Program-made: the position numbers and the translations under genes
Assembly: GCF_934560975.1 (NCBI RefSeq)
Contig: NZ_CAKTFO010000002.1
Span: forward strand, 124,001 to 188,000
From: an uncultured Sphingomonas sp.
Lineage (GTDB): Bacteria; Pseudomonadota; Alphaproteobacteria; Sphingomonadales; Sphingomonadaceae
DNA: 64,000 nt
Reading direction: 5' to 3'
The notes under the pieces: generated by a model
What the model was told of the DNA's origin: nothing
The model's input: only the letters and a program-made list of their open reading frames with translations
Databases searched by the model: none
In this document: positions 8,149 to 16,554 of the stretch, in pieces
Position numbering within the stretch: the first letter of the stretch is position 1
Layout of the letters: each line of letters begins with the position of its first letter

Positions 8149-9525
8149 ATGGCATCGCGCACGCAACCACCGATCTCCGACATTGCCGACTTTCTGGCCG
8201 ATCCGGTCGCGGCGGCAGACTTCCCCGAGACCATCCTGCGCTTCCGCAACGATCGTGCGGCGGCAGAAGTCGGATTGGGCAGCCTGGGCGATGCGGCGTG
8301 GCTGGACCATTTCGGGCGCTTCGCTCCGCTGCCGGGCAACCTGCCCCAGCCGCTCGCGCTGCGCTATCACGGGCACCAGTTCCGCATGTACAATCCCGAT
8401 CTGGGGGACGGGCGCGGCTTCACCTTTGCGCAGCTACGGGACGATCGCGGGCGGTGGCTCGACCTCGGTACCAAGGGATCGGGGCAGACGCCGTACAGCC
8501 GCTTCGGGGACGGCCGCCTGACATTGAAGGGCGGGGTGCGCGAAATATTGGCGACCGAGATGCTGGAGGCGCTGGGCGTGCCGACCTCCCGCACCTTTTC
8601 GCTGATCGAAACCGGCGAGGCGCTGCAACGCAATGATGAGCCCTCCCCCACCCGTTCCGGCGTGCTGGTCCGCCTGAGCCACGGCCATGTTCGCATCGGC
8701 AGCTTCCAGCGGCTCGCCACGCTCGGGCTGACGGAGGAGCTGGACCGTCTCGTCCGCTACACGCTGGACACCCTCTATGCTGAACAGCCGGGCGAGGAGC
8801 CGGCGCTGCGCCTGCTCGGCCATGTGGTGGATCGCGCCGCGGGGCTTGCGGCCAGTTACATGGCGGCCGGGTTCGTCCATGGCGTGCTCAACAGCGACAA
8901 TATCAACGTCACGGGCGAGAGCTTCGACTACGGGCCATGGCGGTTCACGTCGTCATGGGATCCGCAGTTCGTCGCCGCGTATTTCGATCACCAGGGGCTG
9001 TATGCCTTCGGGCGCCAGCCGCAGGCGATTCACTGGGACGTGGTACAACTCGCCATTGCGCTGTCCAAGCTGGTCGACGTGGAGGCGCTGGGTTCGGTGC
9101 TGGACGGCTTCCCCGCCGCTTATGAGCAGGCCTATGTCCGGGCGATGCTGGGCCGGCTGGGCGTGGTGCCGCGCGGCGACGAGCAGGATTTGCCGCTGGC
9201 ACAGGCGATGGAGCAGGCGCTGGCGAGCAGCGGCGTCGGGATCGACCGCTTCTTCTTCGACTGGTCGGGCGGACGGCGGCGGGGCGCGCCACAGGATGCC
9301 GCCCGTGCCGAGCATTTCGTGGCCGTCGAAGCCCTGCTCGCCTCCTATCGCGCAGCCCGCACCCTCGACCACCCCTACTGGTCCGATCCCGGACCTTGCT
9401 CCATGCACATCGAGGAGGTCGAGGCGATCTGGAGCGCGATCGGTCAGGACGACGACTGGCAGCCCCTGCACCACAAGGTCGCCGCCATCCGCCGCATGGG
9501 AGAGGCGCATCAATGGCCGAACTGA
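8149..9525 (+). CDS. selO: Protein adenylyltransferase SelO
   Basis: Pseudokinase-fold enzyme that transfers AMP to protein Ser/Thr/Tyr and takes part in redox homeostasis. At 458 residues it is near normal for bacterial SelO (YdiU/UPF0061). Family signatures are LRYHGHQFRMYNPDLGDGRG, DLGTKGSGQTPYSR, GVREILATEMLEALGVPT and, at the active site, HGVLNSDN and DYGPWRF. The C-terminal selenocysteine of eukaryotic SelO is absent, as in most bacteria. The start at 8149 (MASRTQPP) is the first ATG in frame. The astD gene overlaps its last 13 bases, so the two are probably translationally coupled. Confidence 0.94.
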   Translation: MASRTQPPISDIADFLADPVAAADFPETILRFRNDRAAAEVGLGSLGDAAWLDHFGRFAPLPGNLPQPLALRYHGHQFRMYNPDLGDGRGFTFAQLRDDRGRWLDLGTKGSGQTPYSRFGDGRLTLKGGVREILATEMLEALGVPTSRTFSLIETGEALQRNDEPSPTRSGVLVRLSHGHVRIGSFQRLATLGLTEELDRLVRYTLDTLYAEQPGEEPALRLLGHVVDRAAGLAASYMAAGFVHGVLNSDNINVTGESFDYGPWRFTSSWDPQFVAAYFDHQGLYAFGRQPQAIHWDVVQLAIALSKLVDVEALGSVLDGFPAAYEQAYVRAMLGRLGVVPRGDEQDLPLAQAMEQALASSGVGIDRFFFDWSGGRRRGAPQDAARAEHFVAVEALLASYRAARTLDHPYWSDPGPCSMHIEEVEAIWSAIGQDDDWQPLHHKVAAIRRMGEAHQWPN

Positions 9526-10919
9526 TCTCTTTCGAGCCCGCCACCGGCGCGCAATTGTGGCGCGGGCCGACCGGGGACGTGGACGCGGCAGTGGCGCGGG
9601 CGCGGGCGGACTGGAACGGGTGGGCGGCGCAACCGCTGGAATATCGCGCCGAGACGATGCGCCGCTTCGCCAACAGCGTCCGGGCCCATGCCGATGCCTT
9701 TGCCGACCTGATCGCGCGCGAAACCGGCAAGCCGCTGTGGGAGGCGCGGACCGAGGTGGATGCCGTGATCGGCAAGGTCGACATCTCGATCAGCGCGCAG
9801 CACGAACGCACGCCGCGCCGGCGGATGGAAGGCGCACTCGGCGCGCGCACCGCGATCCGGCACAAGCCGCATGGCGTGCTGGCGGTGCTGGGCCCCTACA
9901 ACTTTCCCGCGCACCTGCCCAACGGCCACATCGTCCCGGCTTTGCTCGCCGGCAATGCGGTGGTGTTCAAGCCTTCGGAAAAGACGCCGGCCACGGGCGC
10001 CTTCCTGGTGGAGCGGTTCCGCGACGCGGGCGTGCCCGAGGGGGTGATCGGCCTGGTCCAGGGCGGCCGCGACGAGGGCGAGGCGCTGGCCGGGCACCCC
10101 GACATAGACGGGCTGCTGTTCACCGGCTCGGCCGCCGCCGGCGTGTCGCTCAGCCGCCAATTCGCCGACCCGCCGGGCAAGATGCTGGCGCTGGAACTGG
10201 GCGGCAACAATCCGCTGGTGGTGTGGGACGCGACCGACATCCACGCCGCCGCGACCATGGCGGTGCAATCGGCCTTTCTCTCCGCCGGCCAACGCTGCAC
10301 CTGCGCCCGGCGGCTGATCGTGGAGAACGGCAGGCACGGCCCGCTGCTGGAGGAGATCGGCCGGCTGATGGAGCGGCTGATCGTCGGCGCGCCGCACGAC
10401 AGCCCCGCGCCCTTCATGGGCCCGGTGATCGACAATGACGCGGCCCTGCACGTGCAGGATGCATTCCTGGACCTGATCATGAAGGGCGGCATCGCGCTTC
10501 GCCACCTGTCGCGGCCGGCCGCGGACAAGCCGTTCCTGACACCGGGACTGATCGACGTCACCGACGCCCGCGAGCGCCCGGACGAGGAGATTTTCGGACC
10601 GGTGCTGCAGGTGATCCGGGTGCCCGATTTCGACCATGCGGTAGCGGAGGCGAATGCCACCCGCTACGGTCTGTCGGCCAGCCTGATCGGCGGCACGCCC
10701 GAACTCTATGATCGCTTCTGGGCCAGCACCCGCGCCGGGGTGATCAACTGGAACCGGCCGACCAACGGCGCGCCGTCGAATGCGCCGTTCGGGGGCGTCG
10801 GCATGTCGGGCAACCACCGGCCGAGCGCCTGGTATGCGGCGGATTATTGCGCCTATCCCGTCACCTCGGTCGAGGCCGACCAGGCGCGCGCCACGATCGG
10901 CCAGGGCCTGCGCGAATAA
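9513..10919 (+). CDS. astD: Succinylglutamate-semialdehyde dehydrogenase
   Basis: Aldehyde dehydrogenase of 468 residues that oxidises N-succinylglutamate semialdehyde to N-succinylglutamate with NAD(P)+ in arginine succinyltransferase (AST) catabolism. Diagnostic AstD features are HKPHGVLAVLGPYNFPAHLPNGHI, LELGGNN (Glu228) and SAGQRCTCARR, with catalytic Cys262. The start at 9513 overlaps the end of selO by 13 bases. No astA, astB, astC or astE is present in the window, so the gene is away from its usual operon partners. It could act on another semialdehyde, though the family match is close. Confidence 0.9.
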   Translation: MAELISFEPATGAQLWRGPTGDVDAAVARARADWNGWAAQPLEYRAETMRRFANSVRAHADAFADLIARETGKPLWEARTEVDAVIGKVDISISAQHERTPRRRMEGALGARTAIRHKPHGVLAVLGPYNFPAHLPNGHIVPALLAGNAVVFKPSEKTPATGAFLVERFRDAGVPEGVIGLVQGGRDEGEALAGHPDIDGLLFTGSAAAGVSLSRQFADPPGKMLALELGGNNPLVVWDATDIHAAATMAVQSAFLSAGQRCTCARRLIVENGRHGPLLEEIGRLMERLIVGAPHDSPAPFMGPVIDNDAALHVQDAFLDLIMKGGIALRHLSRPAADKPFLTPGLIDVTDARERPDEEIFGPVLQVIRVPDFDHAVAEANATRYGLSASLIGGTPELYDRFWASTRAGVINWNRPTNGAPSNAPFGGVGMSGNHRPSAWYAADYCAYPVTSVEADQARATIGQGLRE

Positions 10920-10973
10920 GGGCGCGCTCGGGTCGGAGCGGATGGTATCGCCGCCAGACCATCGCCCGGCCGT

Positions 10974-11480
10974 TCAGCGCGCCGCCTTGGCCTTGCGGGC
11001 GCGACGCTCTTCCATCGCCTGCATGGTGCGTTCCGCCAGCGTCTCCAGCATGGCCTTCTGCCGCTCGGTCAACTGCGCGCGGGGCTTGTCGTCCAGCACG
11101 CACAGGGTGCCGATCCGCATCCCGCTCGCCGTCTTCAGCGGAGCCCCGGCGTAGAAGCGGATATTGGGCGAACCCGTCACCAGCGGATTGGCGGCAAAGC
11201 GGTCGTCCTGCCGCGCGTCGGGCACTACCATCACATCACCGCCGCGTATGGCATGGGTGCAGAAGGAGATGGAGCGCGGGGTTTCCGACGGCTCCAGCCC
11301 GACCTTGGCCTTGAACCATTGCCGGTTATCGTCGAGCAGCGAAATGAGCGCGATCGGCGCGCGCATCGCCTTGGCCGCTTCGCGCACGATGGCGTCGAAC
11401 TCGGCTTCGTTCGGCGTGTCGAGCACCCCGTAGGAAGTGAGCGCCGCCACGCGCGTCCGATCGTCTGGGCGATGATCCAT
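10974..11480 (-). CDS. GAF domain protein
   Basis: A 168-residue stand-alone GAF domain. The conserved run includes LTSYGVLDTPNEAEFD at the N-terminus, ALISLLDDNRQWFKA, SISFCTHAI, FYAGAPL and IGTLCVLDD. It resembles the small-molecule or redox-sensing GAF modules usually fused to kinases or cyclases, but here no output domain is attached. The C-terminus is a basic coiled segment (MEERRARKAKAAR). The start at 11480 gives MDHRPDDRT; the longer frame has no better ribosome site. The gene is monocistronic. The ligand is unknown. Confidence 0.85.
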   Translation of the reverse strand: MDHRPDDRTRVAALTSYGVLDTPNEAEFDAIVREAAKAMRAPIALISLLDDNRQWFKAKVGLEPSETPRSISFCTHAIRGGDVMVVPDARQDDRFAANPLVTGSPNIRFYAGAPLKTASGMRIGTLCVLDDKPRAQLTERQKAMLETLAERTMQAMEERRARKAKAAR

Positions 11481-11586
11481 GCTGCCTGCATTACGCCTTA
11501 TCGCTGACCGCATGGTTTTGGGATGTGGTAAATGGCGCCTTCATGTTGTTCGGTCAGCACCGATAGGGCCCCGCCCGGCCGACCGC

Positions 11587-11625
11587 AAAAAGGGCGCGGA
11601 AGCCGTAGCCTCCGCGCCCTTTTTT
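11587..11625 (-). terminator. Rho-independent terminator of rpmI-rplT
   Basis: A 14-bp perfect stem (arms 11587-11600 and 11611-11625, GC core GGGCGCGGA) with a 10-base loop is followed on the minus strand by a U run. It lies 21 bases after the rplT stop. The A run on the other side could make it act in both directions. Confidence 0.88.
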
Positions 11626-11646
11626 CAATCCCGCAACCGGATCGGC

Positions 11647-12024
11647 TTATGCCGCGACCCGGGCGCCTTCCGGCAGAGCGGCCTTCGCCTGCGCGATGAT
11701 GGCGCTGAACGCGGCACCTTCGTGCATGGCGAGATCGGCCAGGACCTTCCGGTCGAGGTCGACGCCGGCCAGCTTCAGGCCGTGCATGAACACGCCATAG
11801 GTCAGGCCCTCGGCGCGGACCGCGGCGTTGATGCGCTGGATCCACAGGGCGCGGAAGTTGCGCTTCTTGACCTTGCGGTCGCGATACGCATACTGACCGG
11901 CCTTCTCCACCGCCTGACGGGCGATGCGGATGGTATTCTTGCGGCGGCCATAATAGCCCTTCGCATCCTCAAGGATGCGCTTGTGCTTGGCGTGGGTGGT
12001 TACACCGCGCTTGACGCGTGCCAT
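11647..12024 (-). CDS. rplT: 50S ribosomal protein L20
   Basis: A 125-residue L20, slightly longer than the usual 118-120. It starts MARVKRGVTTHAKHKRIL and contains GYYGRRKNTIRIA and RNFRALWIQRINAA, which bind 23S rRNA during early 50S assembly. AAGGAG lies ten bases before the ATG. It follows rpmI by 13 bases in the same transcript. The usual upstream infC and downstream pheST are absent here; a strong terminator follows instead. Confidence 0.98.
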   Translation of the reverse strand: MARVKRGVTTHAKHKRILEDAKGYYGRRKNTIRIARQAVEKAGQYAYRDRKVKKRNFRALWIQRINAAVRAEGLTYGVFMHGLKLAGVDLDRKVLADLAMHEGAAFSAIIAQAKAALPEGARVAA

Positions 12025-12037
12025 GTTCCGCTACTCC

Positions 12038-12241
12038 TTAGTTGAGGCCGTACGGCGCCCAGAGCTTCACGCGGGCCGTATCGGCCTCTGCGAGCACGCT
12101 GGTGCCACGGTTGGTGCGGATATACTTGGCGTTGTGGCTGATCAGCCGGTGGCGCTTGCCGGCAACACCGTGCTTCACCTTGCCGGTGGAGGTGAGCTTG
12201 AAGCGCTTCTTCACGCCGCTCTTCGTCTTGAGCTTGGGCAT
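12038..12241 (-). CDS. rpmI: 50S ribosomal protein L35
   Basis: A 67-residue basic protein starting MPKLKTKSGVKKRFK with GKRHRLISHNAKYIR, the L35 signature. A very strong ribosome site (AAAGGAG) precedes the ATG. First gene of the rpmI-rplT pair. A plausible housekeeping promoter lies about 85 bases upstream. Confidence 0.98.
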   Translation of the reverse strand: MPKLKTKSGVKKRFKLTSTGKVKHGVAGKRHRLISHNAKYIRTNRGTSVLAEADTARVKLWAPYGLN

Positions 12242-12327
12242 TTTCGTCTCCTTTCCTGGAGCGATACCGAACGGCCACGGCAGCCCATATCAGCCGGGCA
12301 GTTCCTCGAAATCGCTGGAAGGCTGGG

Positions 12328-12356
12328 CCTATATGCAAGCGTCGCGGACAATGCAA
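12328..12356 (-). promoter_or_regulatory. Candidate housekeeping promoter for rpmI-rplT
   Basis: On the minus strand, TTGCAT (12351-12356) is followed after 17 bases by TATAGG (12328-12333). Spacing is ideal and the match to the sigma-70 consensus is moderate (3/6 and 4/6). It is the best candidate in the 155-base gap before rpmI. Confidence 0.4.
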
Positions 12357-12397
12357 CCGTTGCGGAACCGTCTCTATCTGTCCGGGTTGTGTGCTGC

Positions 12398-14533
12398 ATG
12401 GCTGATGCTTCCACCGTCGAACCGGGGACGATCGCCCCCGCCCCACAACCCGGGCGGGCACCCCGCCGTGATCCCGTCGCCCGTGCGATCGCCAGCGTCG
12501 TCGCGGTGCTCGCGACGCTCTTCGGTCTGATCTTCCTGGCGTGGCTGGTCCTGTTCGTGACCAAGGGCCGGTTCCTGAAGCACACGTTTGAACGGATCGC
12601 CAGCAGCCAGTCGGGGCGCACCGTGCGCGTCGCCGGGGACTTCAACCTCTATCTCGACCCTTTCGCCACCAAGTTCCTGGCGGAGGGGCTGACGGTGTCC
12701 AACCCGGCATGGGCATCGCGGCCGGACTTGTTCCGCGCCAAGCTGGTCGATACCCGGATCGACACCTTCTCCTTCCTGTTCGGCCGCCAATCCAAGGTCA
12801 ACTGGATCAACCTGGTCGATGGCGCGGCAGACCTGGAGTGGGATGCGAAGCGCGAACGCAACACCTGGACCTTCGGCACGACGGAGCAGAAGGGCGAGCC
12901 GTTCGAGATTCCGTTGATCCAGCGGGCGGCGATCACCGGCACCACCATCCGCTATCGCGACCCCGGCATGCGGATCGTGGCGGACATCGCCATCCACGCG
13001 ATCAACGCCAAGGACAGTCGCTTCGCCAACAATATCCGCTTCTCCGGCGATGGCACCGCACGCGGCAATCCGTTCCGGCTGTGGGGCCAGCAATCCTCCC
13101 CCAACGAGGTGCTGGCCGGCGGTCGCAACCAGTTCGAGCTGCACGTCGATGCCGCCCGAAGCCGGGTGGATGTGGCGGGCACCCTGCCCGGCGCGACGGT
13201 TATCGAGGGCGCCGACCTCCGCGTCGGCGTGCGCGGCCGCAATCTGCGCGACCTGTTCGACCTGGCCGGCATCGCCGTGCCGGATACCCGCGCCTACCGC
13301 CTCCGGTCGCACCTGACCAAACGGGGAGACGAATATCGCTTCACGCGCATCGTCGGCTCCTACGGCAATAGCGACATCGGCGGCGGCCTGACCGTGCGCA
13401 TCCCGGCCGATCCCGACGCGCGGATGCTGCTGACCGCCGACCTCGCCTCGCGCAGGGTCGACATGGTCGATATCGGGCCGTTCATCGGGTACAGCCCTAC
13501 AGCCCTGGCCTCCAAGGGACCGGTCGCGGCTGCGGCCGCCAGCGCGGAGAAGCCGAGCGGCGGCGTGCCGCGCCTGCTGCCCGACGCCCCGCTTCGCACC
13601 GACGCGCTCAAGCTGTTCGACGCCAAGGTCAAGTATCGGGTGGCCGACATCAGGCAGCCGTTCATCCCCATAGGCAACATCGTGCTGGGGCTGGACCTCG
13701 AACGGTCGCTGCTGAAGCTCAGCCCGCTGAACTTCGACATGGCGGGCGGTCACGTCGACAGCGACATTTCCATCAACGCGCGCAATCCCTCGGTCATCAC
13801 CGACTATGACATTCGCATGTCGCCCACCCCGATGGGCAAGCTGCTCGCCCGCTTCGGCGTGGCGGATGCGGGCACCAGCGGGACCGTCAAGGCGCGCGTG
13901 AAGATGCGCGGCGTCGGCAACACGGTACGCGATTCGCTCGCCACGTCGGACGGGCGCATCGCCGTGATCCTGCCCCGAGGCACCTTCTGGACGCAATATA
14001 TCCAGCTGTCCGAATTCGACGTGGGCGTGTTCGTCCAGCGCATGTTCGAGGAGAAGCTGAAGCGGCCGGTGCAGGTCAATTGCGGCCTGATCGCCTTCAC
14101 CGTGCGCGACGGCGTGGCCGCCGCCGACCCGGTCCTGATCGACACCGACAAGAATGTGATGACGGCCAAGGGCGGCTTCTCGTTCAAGGACGAGTCCGTC
14201 AATCTCGCCTTCCGCGCCGACGGCAAGAAGGTCAGCATCTTCTCCGGCCAGTCTCCGGTCGGCATCGGCGGGCACTTCGCGGCCCCGGCGATCCAGATCA
14301 TCACGCCGCAATTACTGGCCCGTGGTGGCGCGGCGGTCGCATTGGCGGCGGTGAACCCGGTGGCGGGCCTGCTCGCCTTCGTCGATCCGGGCGACGCCAA
14401 GGCGGCACAGTGCGGCCCGGTGCTGAGCGGTGCGCGCGCCGCCGCCCAGCGGACCCAGGACGGCAAGCAGCGCAAGGATGTCGGCTCGGGCAAGTCGGAG
14501 GACGTGAAGAAGAAGAAGGGCAAGGACGGCTGA
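12398..14533 (+). CDS. AsmA family protein
   Basis: An inner-membrane-anchored periplasmic protein of 711 residues. A transmembrane helix lies at about residues 30-53 (VVAVLATLFGLIFLAWLVLFV), followed by the AsmA N-terminal domain (GRTVRVAGDFNLYLDPFATKF). The C-terminal repeat region includes LLARFGVADAGTSGTVKAR and GGFSFKDESVNLAFRADGKK, typical of AsmA-like proteins thought to bridge or move phospholipid. The tail is Lys-rich (KKKKGKDG). The ATG at 12398 is the first in-frame Met after the divergent rpmI region but lacks a clear ribosome site, so the start is less certain than the family. Confidence 0.9.
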   Translation: MADASTVEPGTIAPAPQPGRAPRRDPVARAIASVVAVLATLFGLIFLAWLVLFVTKGRFLKHTFERIASSQSGRTVRVAGDFNLYLDPFATKFLAEGLTVSNPAWASRPDLFRAKLVDTRIDTFSFLFGRQSKVNWINLVDGAADLEWDAKRERNTWTFGTTEQKGEPFEIPLIQRAAITGTTIRYRDPGMRIVADIAIHAINAKDSRFANNIRFSGDGTARGNPFRLWGQQSSPNEVLAGGRNQFELHVDAARSRVDVAGTLPGATVIEGADLRVGVRGRNLRDLFDLAGIAVPDTRAYRLRSHLTKRGDEYRFTRIVGSYGNSDIGGGLTVRIPADPDARMLLTADLASRRVDMVDIGPFIGYSPTALASKGPVAAAAASAEKPSGGVPRLLPDAPLRTDALKLFDAKVKYRVADIRQPFIPIGNIVLGLDLERSLLKLSPLNFDMAGGHVDSDISINARNPSVITDYDIRMSPTPMGKLLARFGVADAGTSGTVKARVKMRGVGNTVRDSLATSDGRIAVILPRGTFWTQYIQLSEFDVGVFVQRMFEEKLKRPVQVNCGLIAFTVRDGVAAADPVLIDTDKNVMTAKGGFSFKDESVNLAFRADGKKVSIFSGQSPVGIGGHFAAPAIQIITPQLLARGGAAVALAAVNPVAGLLAFVDPGDAKAAQCGPVLSGARAAAQRTQDGKQRKDVGSGKSEDVKKKKGKDG

Positions 14534-15048
14534 CCATGCCCTCGATGCGGGACGGCGGAGTGCCGTCGACCAGCATCACGCCACGAAACAGGTGAACGTC
14601 GCCGGTGGTCGTGGATCGTCCCAAGGAGACGGACCGTGCGCAACGTCCTGATCCCCACGATAATCGCCGGTATGGCCGCTGCCGCAACCGGGTGCAACGG
14701 CGGCAACGCGAGGCGGCGACCCCCTCCAATATCGAAGAAATGGGCCCGATGGCGGCAGCAACGTCACCACAACCCCGCCCGCCAGCGCCGACAATGCCCC
14801 GGTCGGCGCCACGGATCGCGGAAACGTAGCCCGGCGACATGAACCCGCAGCGCCCCCGGCCCGGTAGCTGAACCCGGCACACTGCCGAGCGGCCCGGCAG
14901 TCCGCCATGTCGAGGATCGCGCAGCCGTCCGCCGCAGCCTCGGTAACTCACCGGGCAGCGGCGGCAGATGATCGCATGATCGCAGCCCATGTTAAGGTAG
15001 AGATGCTGCTGTCTTTGTAGCAGCCCCGCAGCAGCGGAGCAGGCAGCG
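14534..15048 (+). other. 515-base stretch without an intact gene
   Basis: Between asmA and the next small gene no intact reading frame has the third-position GC bias of its neighbours. It holds the broken lipoprotein-like gene described separately, a short direct repeat (ATGATCGC twice, near 14970-14985) and a small hairpin (GCTGCT...AGCAGC, near 15006-15025). Nothing else is recognisable. Confidence 0.6.
14636..14867 (+). pseudogene. Possible frameshifted small lipoprotein gene
   Basis: A GTG at 14636 has an excellent AAGGAG seven bases upstream and begins a lipoprotein-like leader (MRNVLIPTIIAGMAAAATGCNGG) with a lipobox ending in Cys. After about residue 24 the frame turns into Arg/Trp/His-rich sequence that looks off-frame and stops at 14842. 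The +1 frame then reads naturally (DGGSNVTTTPPASADNAPVG) with the high third-position GC of this genome, up to a stop at 14865-14867. A single indel would join the two parts into a lipoprotein of about 77 residues. A sequencing error is an alternative. Confidence 0.4.
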
Positions 15049-15219
15049 ATGCAGGAACGAGTGGAACGGATCTATTATGAGCGGCGTGCGCTGGACGCAC
15101 TGGCCCGCGCCAAGCAGGCGGCGGACAGCAGCATCGCCAACATCCACCTGCAATTGTTCCAGCATTATCTCGACCGCGCGGACGGAAAACCCTGGCCGGA
15201 TGGCGAGGCCGAGAAATAA
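15049..15219 (+). CDS. Small hypothetical protein, 56 aa
   Basis: A short intact frame from ATG 15049 (MQERVERIYYERRALDALARAKQAA) to TAA 15217-15219. It is predicted to be highly helical and charged, ends in DGKPWPDGEAEK, and has good third-position GC. GGAG lies about ten bases before the start. It looks like the small conserved helical proteins common in sphingomonads; no function is known. The overlapping minus-strand frame has poor codon bias. Confidence 0.65.
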   Translation: MQERVERIYYERRALDALARAKQAADSSIANIHLQLFQHYLDRADGKPWPDGEAEK

Positions 15220-15414
15220 AGGCACTCCGATGGACCGCTCATCCGGTTCGATCCGAAGCGGCGGCGCAGGACGCGGCTGGTCCGCCGGTCGTCGCCGCGA
15301 TCCTGCTCGCCATCCTCGCCCCGTTCGTGGTCGTCAGCTTTCAGGGTCGTTTCAATCGTGTGACGGCCCGAGCGGCGGCGGTCCGGAAGAGACCGAACCG
15401 CCGGTCTGTCCCGC

Positions 15415-15648
15415 TCAGATATCCGGCGAGATCGCAGCCCCGCTCGCCAACCGGATCAGTTCGTCGACATCGGCAGCGGTCAGGCCCGATGCCTGATCGA
15501 TCACGTCATCCTGCTCGAACGCCGCGCGGAACCGACGCACGCGCGCGATTGCCGCTGCTCCGGTCTCACCCTGATCCCCCACCTGCTCCGGCGATCTCGG
15601 CGCGGCATCGTCGGGATTGTGCAGCGGGCTCCAGTCCTTGGTCGTCAT
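15415..15648 (-). CDS. Small acidic hypothetical protein, 77 aa
   Basis: Starts MTTKDWSPLHNPDDAAPRSP at 15648, with AGAGG six bases upstream; an ATG six bases earlier is too close to that site. The middle and C-terminal part (VRRFRAAFEQDDVIDQASG, then AADVDELIRLASG) is predicted helical and acidic. Codon use is like the rest of the genome. No family is recognised. It is divergent from the acetyltransferase gene. Confidence 0.6.
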   Translation of the reverse strand: MTTKDWSPLHNPDDAAPRSPEQVGDQGETGAAAIARVRRFRAAFEQDDVIDQASGLTAADVDELIRLASGAAISPDI

Positions 15649-15795
15649 GTGCATCCTCTATCCGTGTCGGAATGGTTGAACGCGGATCGACGCCGATAGG
15701 TGCGGAATATCTGCGCGCCTTACCGCACGCCCGTCTTGTGGCGGCCGTGGTCCGCGCCCTACTGGCGTAGGCATCGTGCAGGGGAAAGATCGACC

Positions 15796-16554
15796 GTGCT
15801 TGCAGCTCCGTCATGGTATCAGGTTACAGACCTGCTCCTCCAAGTGCTGGAGCACCGGCGGATATTCACCAAGCTGCGCGTCGGCGATCAGATCCGCATA
15901 GCTGCGGATGCCCGGATCGAGCAGTACAGCAATCCCATGGCTGGCGGCGTGCTGCCGCGCGGCTTCGGCGCGTTCTCCTACAGTATGTCGAGACTGCATT
16001 GGGAAATGAGCTTCGGGCGGTATTGCTCGGTCGCTGCCAACTTGCAGATCATGGGATCGCGCCATCCCGTGGAATGGGCATCGACATCGCCATTTTCCTA
16101 CCATCCCGAGCCGGTGCCGAGCATCCGCGCCTATCTTGTCGACCGGGGCACCGAGTCATTCCGGCTGCTGCGTGCGGATCACGGACCACAACCGGTCGAT
16201 GTGGGTCACGACGTCTGGATAGGAACGGACGTCGTGCTGAAGCGCGGCATAACGATCGGAACGGGCGCTGTCGTTGCAGCTCGGAGTGTCGTGACGCACG
16301 ACGTGCCGCCCTATGCGATCGTGGGCGGCAGCCCCGCCAGGATCATCCGCTACCGGTTTCCTGCGGCCATGATCGAACATATGCTGGCATCCAGCTGGTG
16401 GGAATACGGCCCCGACGTGCTACAGCCCCTTGGCATGGATGATCCCGGCGCGTTTCTCGATCGTCTTGAGAAAGCCAAAGACGGGTCCGCGCCACTGTCG
16501 CTTGCCGTGGCGACCGGTGCGGAATTGATCAGAGCGGCTGAGATCTCGGATTAA
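15796..16554 (+). CDS. CatB-like O-acetyltransferase (left-handed beta helix)
   Basis: A 252-residue hexapeptide-repeat acyltransferase of the xenobiotic/CatB-related group, which moves acetyl from acetyl-CoA to a hydroxyl. Evidence: FGRYCSVAANLQIMGSRHPVEWAST, with the His expected for catalysis in this family, and hexapeptide turns DVGHDVWIGTDVVLKRG, ITIGTGAVVAARSVV and YAIVGGSPARIIRYRF. The C-terminus has a helical cap. The GTG at 15796 has a GGGGAAAG site. It stands alone, with no polysaccharide genes nearby, so the acceptor is unknown; an antibiotic, a cell-surface sugar or serine are all possible. Confidence 0.85.
   Translation: MLAAPSWYQVTDLLLQVLEHRRIFTKLRVGDQIRIAADARIEQYSNPMAGGVLPRGFGAFSYSMSRLHWEMSFGRYCSVAANLQIMGSRHPVEWASTSPFSYHPEPVPSIRAYLVDRGTESFRLLRADHGPQPVDVGHDVWIGTDVVLKRGITIGTGAVVAARSVVTHDVPPYAIVGGSPARIIRYRFPAAMIEHMLASSWWEYGPDVLQPLGMDDPGAFLDRLEKAKDGSAPLSLAVATGAELIRAAEISD

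Noticed and set aside
12374..14311. A 645-codon open frame on the minus strand opposite asmA
   Set aside because: Composition is low-complexity (His, Arg, Gly, Asp rich), it has no recognisable family, and it mirrors the high-GC codon pattern of asmA on the other strand.
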